Assembly: GCA_029858245.1 (NCBI GenBank)
Contig: JAOUFL010000159.1
Location: 1-5,649 of the forward strand
Length of the DNA stretch: 5,649 nt
Reading direction: 5' to 3'
Source: Candidatus Zixiibacteriota bacterium
GTDB lineage: Bacteria > Zixibacteria > MSB-5A5 > RBG-16-43-9
The notes below the pieces were generated by a model. The model saw only the letters and a program-made list of their open reading frames with translations. It searched no databases and was not told the DNA's origin. The translations under genes were made by a program, and so were the position numbers. Of this stretch, positions 1-5,649 are shown one piece after another (the stretch's first letter is position 1; every line of letters starts with the position of its first letter).

Positions 1-3000
1 AGCTTTGGTAGTTTCCTTCTCTTATTTTTTCATGAGACCTTTGGTCTTTAAGCCCACCTTAGAGAGCTTAGCCATAAAAGTCGAGGCAGAATATCCTGAG
101 CTGAAAAACAGACTGATCGGAGCTTTACAGCTTTACCGGAATTTGGGAAAAAATCCAGAAGGTTATTCGATACAGATGATAGAGAAAATAATCGAGCAGG
201 CAGATTATGTCTCAAGGGAGATAAACTTCAAAGAGGTGATAGATAAAAAACCCCTGGGCAAAATCTCTCAGCTAAGTTTTGGTTTAGCAGGACTTGCCAT
301 AATCTTTATCCTGCTTTTCCAGAGCCATTTCAATCGCTCCTTATACCTTTTCTCCCATCCCTTAACTCAGATGGAAGTTCCTCAGAAATTCTTTTTTGAT
401 ATCTCTCCGGGTGATGCTGAGGTTGTGAAATACTCGGATGTGAAAGTTGGAATAAAAACCTTAGGTCAAAAACCTCCAGCTATAAATTTCTACTGGAAAA
501 ATGAGGGTGGGGATTGGAATGAGGAAAAACTGAACAGAGAGAATATTAAACCATCAAAGCCCTTGTCCGAAGATACATCCTCTATTCAATCTGATTATGA
601 TTTTGAATATCTTTTCAAGCAGGTTAAAAGAGACCTCTATTATTTTGCCAGAGCCGAAGGGATAAGAAGTGAGGAATACAGGCTAAAGGTGGTAGATAGA
701 CCCAGGATAACAAATCTGAAACTCTATTTTAACTATCCCCCATATACCCGATTGAAACCGCAGGTCCTGGATTTAAATGATGGAAACCTTGAAGTTTTAG
801 CCGGGACAAAAGTTAAAATCGAGGCGGAATCGAATAAGGAGCTTGTCAGAGGTAGTCTGGTCTTCTCCGATTCAAATAAAATCGAGATGAAAATCGAGGG
901 CAAAAAAGCCACAGGGGAAATCCTTTTGCGAAAAAATGATTCATATCATATCGAGGTCGAAGACAAATCCGGAAATAAAAACCCGGAGCCGATCGAGTAT
1001 AAGATAACCGTAAAAGATGACCTCTATCCTGAGGTGGAGATAATCCAGCCTGGAGAAGATCGTGATTTAACTGAGAATATGCAGTTACCCTTGCTTATCC
1101 GGGGCTCGGATGATTTCGGATTTACCCGTCTGATTCTGATCTACCAGTTAGCTTCAGGTGAAGAAGATGAGAAAAGCCTTAAACTCCACTTTGAGGAAAG
1201 GATACCCGGAGATCTTCTCTCTGATTATATCTGGGATTTATCTGATATAGGGCTTATGCCCGGAGATATAATAAAATACCGGGTTGAGCTGTATGATAAT
1301 GACAATTTCTCCGGTCCCAAGAAAAGCGTAAGCTCAAGTTATAACCTGCGCCACCCAAGCTTAGAGGAAATAATCGGAGAGATAGAGGGACAAAGCCAGG
1401 AAGAGTTAACCAATCTGGAGAAAACCCTTGCCGAGCAGAAAGAGCTGCAAAAAAAATTAAACGAACTCTCCCGGGACCTCTTAATGCAGAATGCAAATTC
1501 GGAAAAGAATAAGGAGGAGCTCGGCTGGGAAAAGAAAAAAGAGCTGGAATCGCTTTTGCAAAAACAGAATAATCTGGCTGAAAAGCTCAAAGAGCTGGGA
1601 GATGAGGTAGGCAAGACCTGTGCTAAAATGGAGGACAACAGCCTGACCAGCCTGGAGATATCGGAAAAAATAGCCGAGATAAGAAAGCTCTTTGAGGAAG
1701 TAGCACCCCCGGAGCTTAAAGAGGCAATGCGGAAACTTCAGGAGGCTCTGGAAACACTGGACCGGGAAAAAGTAAGAGAGGCACTTGAGAACCTTAACCT
1801 GTCTGCAGAGGAACTGCTTAAAAGACTGGAGCAGACTATTGCCCTGCTCAAGCGCATGCAGATAGAGCAGAAGATGGAAAATTTGGTGAAACTTGCAGAA
1901 AGTCTAGCCCGGGAACAGGAGGAGATTAACCAGGAAATCGAAAAGTCTAAAAAAGAAGAATTAAGTCAACTCTCGAAAAACGAACAGGGTCTAAAGTCTA
2001 AAACTCAGGAATTGGAGAAAAATCTCGCAGAGCTAAATGGTCTGATGAAACAAATACCACTCCTCTCCCCTGAGGAGTTAGCGCAGCTTCTCCGCAGTAT
2101 AGATGAATCCGGTGTTAGAGGCGATATGGAAGAAACCATCCAGAACCTGCAGCAGGGTAAAAAGCCGGAAAGCCTGAAATCCGGCAAGGTTTGTGAAAAT
2201 AAACTAAACCAGCTGAGTCAGGATTTTAAAATCGCTCTGGAGAAGATGAGGCAGGGCGATAAAGAAAAAATTCTGGCAGATATGCGAAAATCTTTGCAGG
2301 ACCTCCTTTACCTCTCAACTTCCCAGGAGAGTCTTTTCGAACAGACAAAGACATTTCAGCCCGGGGAAATGGGTTTAAGGGAGATGGCTTATGAAGAGCA
2401 GAATTTGGCTGAGGGTTTATTGCAGGTTGGAAACGATTTAAGAGAGCTTTCGCATAAATCGTTTTATATAGGTCCGGATTTAGCAAACACCTTAATCCTA
2501 ACATACAGCAATATGCTGCAGGCTAAGGAAAAATTAGAGCAGATGGATGGAAACCGCTCCCTGAGTTATCAGTTTGAATCACTCTATAACCTGAATCAAT
2601 CTGCGAAATCACTCCTGGAGGGTATGGATAACGTTGAGAAATCCTGCTCCGGCAGCTCGGAAGAGCTTTTCCAGAAACTGCAGAGTTACTGCCAGAAACA
2701 GAAGGGTATAAATCTCCAGACCCTGGAGTTCTCGGATTTAGGCCAGTATTCGCTGGAGCAGCAAGTCGGAATGGCAAGATTGGCAGCGGAACAGGAGGTT
2801 TTAAGAAAAAGTCTGGAGGAGCTAAATCAGGAGATGGGAAATCGTTCCCAGATACTGGGAAGTTTAGAGGACATTGCCAAAGAGATGGAGAAGGTGGTTG
2901 CTGACCTTGAAAGACTCAAGGTGGACCAGCAAACCATAGAAAGACAGAAGAGAATTTACTCGAGGCTTTTGGATTCTGAGAAATCACTGACCCGAAGAGA

Positions 3001-3199
3001 TTATTCCGAGAGAAGAAAAGCCGAGACGGGCGAAGATATTCTCAGAAAAAGCCCCTCTCCTCTTTCCCCCGATATGGGAGCCTTAAGCCAGAAGGAAAAA
3101 GAAAGAATCCAGAGACTTTCCTCGGAAACCTATCCGCGGGAATATGAGGAGGCAATCAAAAATTATTTCAAGTCTTTAGCTGAGCAGGAAAAGAAATAA
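1..3199 (+). CDS. DUF4175 family membrane-anchored coiled-coil protein (5'-truncated)
   Basis: The frame is open from the first bases (GCT at 2-4, then TTG at 5), so the true start lies upstream; at least 1,064 residues are visible, counted from the TTG. Seen, in order: the end of a hydrophobic helix closing in FFMRPL (about 1-13); a segment with the family-like phrase YPELKNRLIGALQL (30-43); a second helix at about 88-106; an Ig-like beta-rich region (about 120-450); long Glu/Lys/Leu coiled coils (about 450-980); then RIYSRLLDSEKSLTRRDY (983-1000) and the tail YPREYEEAIKNYFKSL (1043-1058). The block RLEQTIALLKRMQIEQKM (607-624) also resembles DUF4175 proteins. Family knowledge: the biochemical function is unknown, and the genes often follow MoxR, DUF58 and VWA genes. 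Inference: if the missing N-terminus forms a helical hairpin, as is usual, the bulk lies in the periplasm. The stop is TAA at 3197-3199, and a TPR gene follows 49 bp later on the same strand. Confidence 0.85.
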   Translation, partial: ALVVSFSYFFMRPLVFKPTLESLAIKVEAEYPELKNRLIGALQLYRNLGKNPEGYSIQMIEKIIEQADYVSREINFKEVIDKKPLGKISQLSFGLAGLAIIFILLFQSHFNRSLYLFSHPLTQMEVPQKFFFDISPGDAEVVKYSDVKVGIKTLGQKPPAINFYWKNEGGDWNEEKLNRENIKPSKPLSEDTSSIQSDYDFEYLFKQVKRDLYYFARAEGIRSEEYRLKVVDRPRITNLKLYFNYPPYTRLKPQVLDLNDGNLEVLAGTKVKIEAESNKELVRGSLVFSDSNKIEMKIEGKKATGEILLRKNDSYHIEVEDKSGNKNPEPIEYKITVKDDLYPEVEIIQPGEDRDLTENMQLPLLIRGSDDFGFTRLILIYQLASGEEDEKSLKLHFEERIPGDLLSDYIWDLSDIGLMPGDIIKYRVELYDNDNFSGPKKSVSSSYNLRHPSLEEIIGEIEGQSQEELTNLEKTLAEQKELQKKLNELSRDLLMQNANSEKNKEELGWEKKKELESLLQKQNNLAEKLKELGDEVGKTCAKMEDNSLTSLEISEKIAEIRKLFEEVAPPELKEAMRKLQEALETLDREKVREALENLNLSAEELLKRLEQTIALLKRMQIEQKMENLVKLAESLAREQEEINQEIEKSKKEELSQLSKNEQGLKSKTQELEKNLAELNGLMKQIPLLSPEELAQLLRSIDESGVRGDMEETIQNLQQGKKPESLKSGKVCENKLNQLSQDFKIALEKMRQGDKEKILADMRKSLQDLLYLSTSQESLFEQTKTFQPGEMGLREMAYEEQNLAEGLLQVGNDLRELSHKSFYIGPDLANTLILTYSNMLQAKEKLEQMDGNRSLSYQFESLYNLNQSAKSLLEGMDNVEKSCSGSSEELFQKLQSYCQKQKGINLQTLEFSDLGQYSLEQQVGMARLAAEQEVLRKSLEELNQEMGNRSQILGSLEDIAKEMEKVVADLERLKVDQQTIERQKRIYSRLLDSEKSLTRRDYSERRKAETGEDILRKSPSPLSPDMGALSQKEKERIQRLSSETYPREYEEAIKNYFKSLAEQEKK

Positions 3200-3248
3200 G
3201 CCCTAATGTGATTAACCATAATATCTCTTTTTTTTAATAAGACAGTTT
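3200..3248 (+). other. short operon spacer with T8 tract, no clear terminator
   Basis: This 49-bp gap separates the DUF4175 stop from the TPR start. It contains a CT-rich stretch ending in eight T (3228-3235), but no stem of useful length precedes it, so it does not look like a Rho-independent terminator. CATAAT (3217-3222) matches a -10 box at 5 of 6 positions, but no -35 lies at a normal distance. The sequence before the ATG (AAGACAG, 3239-3245) is a poor Shine-Dalgarno match, unlike the GGAGG sites of the two downstream genes. The simplest reading is read-through from the upstream gene. Confidence 0.5.
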
Positions 3249-5048
3249 ATGACAACAAAAAAAATCCTGATCTTTTTTTGTCTCCTGCTGACTCCTTCTT
3301 TTTCCTATTCTCAAAATAAAGTAACTTTAGAACAGGATTTGAAGGTGTCGGAGCAGCTAATCACCGCGGGAAGAGCATCTGATGCTATAAAGATGTTAGA
3401 GAAGCTAAGCCAGGCTCATCCGGAAAACCAGCAGGTTTTCTCTCTTTTATCCAGAGCCTATTCTGATGCCAAGTCCTATGCCCCTCTCGAGATTCTTCTG
3501 AAAAGCTGGATGGAAAAGAATCCAGAAGACTGGATTGTCTGGATTATGCTGGGTGATCTCTATCTAAAAACAGGTGAGAAGTCCTCAGCAGAAAAATCTT
3601 TTGAAAAAGCCTTACTGATCGCTCCTGACTCGGCTGGTTCGTATCAATTGATCGCTGCCACCTACCTTGGGAACGAGGAATATGAAAAAGCTATCAGGAC
3701 CTACAAGTCCGGCATTAAAAAACTTGGCAATAAACCGCTTTTACTCCAGGGTCTGATTGAGCTCTACGAGATAACCGGAGATTATGCTCTTGCCGTTGAG
3801 ACTTATTTTGCCTGGGCAAAGGAGGACTCCTCAAAATACAGAGAGGCTGAGAGAAAAACGATGCAGCTAATCGAAAGCGGGATAAAAACGGATGAGCTGG
3901 AAAAAGGATTAGAAAAAATCGCTCGGCTTGAGCCTAAAAAAAGCATGGGATACAAGCTGCACGGCGATCTGCTGTTAAAAAAGGGAGAACCCGAAAGAGC
4001 GTTTCAACTTTACAAAACCGCCGACCTGCTCTCCGGTTCAGAAGGAAAGCATTTACTGCTGTTTGCACAGCACTGTATTAAAAAAGGATTTTACCAGCTT
4101 TCACTTGAAACCAGTCAGTACCTCGAAACTTACTGCCAGAGTATCGAGTGTGCCATAAAGGCAAAATTCCTCACCGCATCCTCTCTTCAGGGTCTGAAAA
4201 AATATGACCAGGCGTTGAATACGTTCCAGCAGATCGCACTGGACTATCCGGTTAGAGAAATTCAATCTCAGGCTTACTTTCAGATAGGAAATCTCAATCT
4301 GGAAAATCTGAAATACCCGGATGAAGCTCTGACCTGGTACAGAAAAATACTGCCTTTAAAAGAAACCACTTCCTATCCGCTCGCCTTAATTAAAATAGGA
4401 CAAGTTTATCTCCTGAAAAACCAGTTAGACAGTGCACTTTCTTTTTATCAGGAAAGCCTAAAAGATCCTCTGGCTCAACCGGTTGTTGAGGAGCTTTATT
4501 TCTGTCTGGCAGAGATATACTTCTATCAGGGGGAATTAGAAAAAGCTTCAGAAACTTATCAGCAGATTATCAAAGACTATCCCCGGGGGATGTTCATAAA
4601 CAACAGCCTGATAAGGTTAAACCTTATAAAAAATAACCTGAAAATGAACAGACCCTTTTTGAAAGATTTTTCGAAAGCTTTACTTCTTCTGTATCAGGAT
4701 GATCTGACCGGGACAGAAAAGCTTCTGGAGAAAATCGTTCAGGCTAATATTCCGGACCTGTCTGAGGCTGCTTTAATGGAAAAATCTAATCTTTTACGCC
4801 TGAGAAAAGAGTTCAAGGCTTCAATTTCAGAATATAAAGTCCTGATGGAGAGATTTCCTCAAAGCCTTTACCTGCCTTTAGCCTTGAAATCAATTGGAGA
4901 TATTCATCTGGAGAATTTGAAAGAGGTTCAGGAAGCTAAAAATTCGTATGATCTTTTTCTCAAAAAATTCCCCAACTCCCTTTATTCCCAGGAGGTCAGG
5001 GAGAAAATGAAATTACTGCTGACAGATAATCAGGTTAAAAAACCTTAA
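3249..5048 (+). CDS. exported tetratricopeptide-repeat (TPR) protein
   Basis: This complete 599-residue protein begins with a Sec signal peptide: MTTKK, a hydrophobic core ILIFFCLLLTP, and a likely cleavage near SFSYS/Q at residues 21-22. Cys11 sits inside the hydrophobic core and is not a lipobox, so the protein is probably soluble in the periplasm or associated with the outer side of a membrane. The rest is helical TPR repeats. The clearest units are at about 96-128 (WIMLGDLYLKTGEKSSAEKS...), 130-160, 235-262, 303-334, 339-372, 376-405, 413-445 and 543-577. The last, with LKKFPNSLYSQEV, resembles the BamD/YbgF style of TPR. TPRs are protein-binding scaffolds; no catalytic domain is visible and the partner is unknown. 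The ATG at 3249 was chosen because it gives a complete signal peptide, although its ribosome binding site is weak. The gene follows the DUF4175 gene by 49 bp, which suggests co-transcription and a shared envelope role. Its 3' end overlaps a convergent small gene by 14 bp. Confidence 0.9.
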   Translation: MTTKKILIFFCLLLTPSFSYSQNKVTLEQDLKVSEQLITAGRASDAIKMLEKLSQAHPENQQVFSLLSRAYSDAKSYAPLEILLKSWMEKNPEDWIVWIMLGDLYLKTGEKSSAEKSFEKALLIAPDSAGSYQLIAATYLGNEEYEKAIRTYKSGIKKLGNKPLLLQGLIELYEITGDYALAVETYFAWAKEDSSKYREAERKTMQLIESGIKTDELEKGLEKIARLEPKKSMGYKLHGDLLLKKGEPERAFQLYKTADLLSGSEGKHLLLFAQHCIKKGFYQLSLETSQYLETYCQSIECAIKAKFLTASSLQGLKKYDQALNTFQQIALDYPVREIQSQAYFQIGNLNLENLKYPDEALTWYRKILPLKETTSYPLALIKIGQVYLLKNQLDSALSFYQESLKDPLAQPVVEELYFCLAEIYFYQGELEKASETYQQIIKDYPRGMFINNSLIRLNLIKNNLKMNRPFLKDFSKALLLLYQDDLTGTEKLLEKIVQANIPDLSEAALMEKSNLLRLRKEFKASISEYKVLMERFPQSLYLPLALKSIGDIHLENLKEVQEAKNSYDLFLKKFPNSLYSQEVREKMKLLLTDNQVKKP

Positions 5049-5051
5049 CCT
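5032..5051. repeat. inverted repeat spanning two convergent stop codons
   Basis: AGGTTAA (5032-5038) and TTAACCT (5045-5051) are perfect 7-bp inverted arms around a 6-nt loop, AAAACC. The arms contain both stop codons of the tail-to-tail genes: TAA at 5046-5048 on the plus strand, and TTA at 5035-5037, which reads TAA on the minus strand. The stem is AT-rich and only CCTTTTCC follows on the plus strand; nothing T-rich follows on the minus strand. It could act as a weak bidirectional terminator, or it could be a by-product of two TAA stops placed back to back. Confidence 0.35.
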
Positions 5052-5274
5052 TTTCCTTCAGCATTTTTACCTCTTCCTCCAGTCTCTTTATCTTCTCAAC
5101 ATAACCTTCGATCGTTTTCGTCTTCATCTTAGTGCTGGTTCTGATCAGAAGACCTAAGGAGACAAGCATGAAGAAAACCGAGTTGATCTTTCTGAATATC
5201 TCACCGAAGGTAAAAAGACTGTCTAAAAAGGCTGCGATCCCCAGGAAAAAAAGAACTCCACACCAAACAAGCAT
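5035..5274 (-). CDS. small two-helix membrane protein with C-terminal coiled coil
   Basis: I do not recognise the family. The 79-residue protein has a hydrophobic helix at about 1-22 (MLVWCGVLFFLGIAAFLDSL), a short FGEIFRKIN linker, and a second hydrophobic helix at about 31-45 (SVFFMLVSLGLLI). A basic stretch RTSTKMKTK follows, then a charged amphipathic helix at about 55-77 (YVEKIKRLEEEVKMLKEKV) with Ile/Leu/Val/Met spacing typical of a short coiled coil. By the positive-inside rule the basic stretch and coiled coil should be cytoplasmic, so both ends face the cytoplasm. The start is supported by GGGGAGG (plus-strand 5279-5285), four bases before the ATG. A ribosome site this good plus an organised protein argue against a chance frame. 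It converges on the TPR gene with a 14-bp overlap and diverges from the DUF2723 gene. A role as a membrane-anchored oligomerising adaptor is a guess only. Confidence 0.78.
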   Translation of the reverse strand: MLVWCGVLFFLGIAAFLDSLFTFGEIFRKINSVFFMLVSLGLLIRTSTKMKTKTIEGYVEKIKRLEEEVKMLKEKVKVF

Positions 5275-5278
5275 ATAA

Positions 5279-5285
5279 CCTCCCC
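5279..5285 (-). promoter_or_regulatory. Shine-Dalgarno site of the small membrane protein gene
   Basis: On the minus strand the sequence reads AAGGGGAGGTTAT and then ATG. GGGGAGG is a strong anti-16S match, four bases from the start codon, which is a little close but workable. It decides the start at 5274; the next in-frame ATG is at residue 36, inside the second helix. Confidence 0.7.
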
Positions 5286-5444
5286 TTGACTTTTAAGGTT
5301 TTATTCTTATTTTATACATCGACTTATTCTTTTATATCTTTAGAGTTCTTTGAGTTGCTAAAATTTGAGTGCAGTTGAACTTGTTAGACCAGTTAAGGAA
5401 TAAATGAACTATGGAGTGTAAATTTCAAGACTCATTCTGAACTT

Positions 5445-5472
5445 TCAGGTTTATAATAAATATAAAACCTGA
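5445..5472. repeat. inverted repeat overlapping the TATAAT element (candidate operator)
   Basis: TCAGGTTT (5445-5452) and AAACCTGA (5465-5472) are perfect 8-bp inverted arms separated by 12 bp. The inner bases can add three more pairs with a one-base bulge, and the outer bases allow two G-T pairs. The TATAAT hexamer (5452-5457) starts at the last base of the left arm. If that hexamer is the -10, transcription would start near 5464 and the left arm would not be transcribed, which favours a DNA operator over an RNA hairpin. No T-run follows either arm, so it is not an intrinsic terminator. The upstream CTGA (5437-5440) can also pair with the left arm's TCAG. Confidence 0.4.
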
Positions 5473-5513
5473 GGCACTAAAACATTATCATATGGAGATC
5501 TATTGATTAAACC

Positions 5514-5519
5514 GGAGGT
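5514..5519 (+). promoter_or_regulatory. Shine-Dalgarno site of the DUF2723 gene
   Basis: GGAGGT lies three bases before the ATG at 5523 (GGAGG lies four bases before it). The spacing and strength match the site of the small minus-strand gene, which suggests that short-spaced GGAGG sites are normal in this genome and supports both starts. Confidence 0.75.
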
Positions 5520-5522
5520 AAA

Positions 5523-5649
5523 ATGAGTTCAGGTATTGTTCGGTGGTATAAAAAGGACCCGATAAATTTCTGGTTATCGGTGATGGTATTTATTTTTGTA
5601 TTTCTGGTATACCTGTATACTATGGCACCCACAGTATCCTTCTGGGACT
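5523..5649 (+). CDS. DUF2723 / GT117 membrane glycosyltransferase, N-terminal fragment
   Basis: Only 42 codons are visible before the window ends. They read as a short polar N-terminus (MSSGIVRWYKKDPINF), a transmembrane helix (about 17-33, WLSVMVFIFVFLVYLYT), and then APTVSFWD (35-42). The string 'T-M/L-A-P-T-V-x-F-W-D' directly after the first helix is a hallmark of DUF2723 proteins, where it normally continues as (C/S)GEF. The single remaining base, T, fits a Cys or Ser codon there. Family knowledge: these are multi-spanning GT-C-type proteins related to protein O-mannosyltransferases and to human TMEM260, using a lipid-linked sugar outside the inner membrane. Inference: Asp42 sits in the first extracytoplasmic loop, where GT-C enzymes carry a functional acidic residue. 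The start is fixed by GGAGGT just upstream. The full protein should be several hundred residues or more; the sugar and target cannot be told from this fragment. Confidence 0.85.
   Translation, partial: MSSGIVRWYKKDPINFWLSVMVFIFVFLVYLYTMAPTVSFWD

Larger units (their letters stand above)
5275..5522. promoter_or_regulatory. divergent intergenic region between the small gene and DUF2723
   Basis: This 248-bp AT-rich region separates two outward-facing genes, so it should hold the promoters of both. On the plus strand TATAAT at 5452-5457 is a perfect -10 hexamer, but the upstream -35 is poor: AAGACT at 5427-5432 matches the GAC core with a 19-bp spacer. On the minus strand TATAAA occurs at plus-strand 5311-5316 and 5331-5336; the latter has TTAGCA (5356-5361) 19 bp upstream, also weak. 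TTTGAGT occurs twice, 15 bp apart (5349-5355 and 5364-5370). No tRNA, riboswitch or convincing small ORF was seen. If this organism uses Bacteroidetes-type promoters, the E. coli-style boxes may not apply. Confidence 0.45.

Noticed and set aside
5..7. TTG at 5-7 as the start codon of the DUF4175 gene
   Set aside because: The frame is open before it, the protein would begin in the middle of a membrane helix, and the family normally has more N-terminal sequence. The gene is truncated by the window edge.
815..899. Three copies of AAAATCGAG (815-823, 878-886, 890-898)
   Set aside because: All three are in the same codon phase and encode Lys-Ile-Glu in beta strands. This is codon and amino-acid recurrence, not a DNA repeat element.
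1254..2777. Several open frames of 60-99 codons on the minus strand inside the DUF4175 gene
   Set aside because: Their products are Ser/Phe/Pro/Arg-rich, as expected from the antisense of Glu/Lys/Leu coiled-coil codons. They overlap each other and a clearly conserved gene, and show no domain layout.
3200..3240. Rho-independent terminator at the T8 tract after the DUF4175 gene
   Set aside because: The bases before the T tract form at most about three pairs. Without a GC-rich stem it is unlikely to terminate transcription.
3264..3296. Lipoprotein signal at Cys11 of the TPR protein
   Set aside because: The Cys is in the middle of the hydrophobic core (IFFCLLL), followed by Leu, with no L-A/S-G/A-C lipobox. 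Ordinary signal peptidase cleavage near Ser21 fits better.
5349..5370. TTTGAGT direct repeat, 15 bp apart
   Set aside because: Seven-base repeats are expected by chance in an AT-rich region of this size, and there is no third copy. It is kept only as a note in the intergenic entry.
5404..5421. Five-codon ORF (MNYGV) after AAGGAA in the intergenic region, as a possible leader peptide
   Set aside because: It is very short, has no run of regulatory codons, and lies upstream of the best -10 candidate, so it may not be transcribed with the DUF2723 gene.

Overview
The window is an ordinary-looking bacterial chromosomal segment, moderately AT-rich, with closely packed protein genes. It holds no RNA gene, CRISPR array, transposase, integrase or phage gene that I can recognise. 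The combination of a DUF4175 protein, a secreted TPR protein and a DUF2723 (GT117) membrane glycosyltransferase suggests a Gram-negative-type, probably uncultured lineage of the FCB group or a neighbouring candidate phylum (Zixibacteria, WOR-3, TA06 and similar). That placement is an inference from gene content and has low confidence.

Layout. Positions 1-3199 (+) hold most of a very large DUF4175 protein that enters the window already open: a membrane anchor, an Ig-like beta region, a coiled-coil region of about 500 residues, and a conserved C-terminal tail. After a 49-bp gap, 3249-5048 (+) encodes a 599-residue exported TPR protein, probably in the same operon. Facing it and overlapping its 3' end by 14 bp, 5035-5274 (-) encodes a 79-residue protein with two membrane segments and a C-terminal coiled coil. 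I cannot assign it to a family. A 248-bp divergent intergenic region follows (5275-5522). It carries a perfect TATAAT hexamer inside an inverted-repeat region and strong ribosome binding sites at both ends. From 5523 (+) the first 42 codons of a DUF2723/GT117 protein run off the window.

How the genes may work together. DUF4175 proteins are commonly found downstream of MoxR AAA+ ATPase, DUF58 and VWA-domain genes, the envelope-associated 'Bat-like' cluster. The exported TPR protein fits that setting as a protein-interaction scaffold on the outer side of the inner membrane. The DUF2723 enzyme belongs to a separate transcription unit and would act in extracytoplasmic protein glycosylation. The small membrane protein lies between the two units on the opposite strand and has no evident link to either. 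I found no convincing evidence of a new defence or mobile system. The points most worth a second look are the DUF4175-TPR pair, the small coiled-coil membrane protein, and the candidate operator over the TATAAT element.
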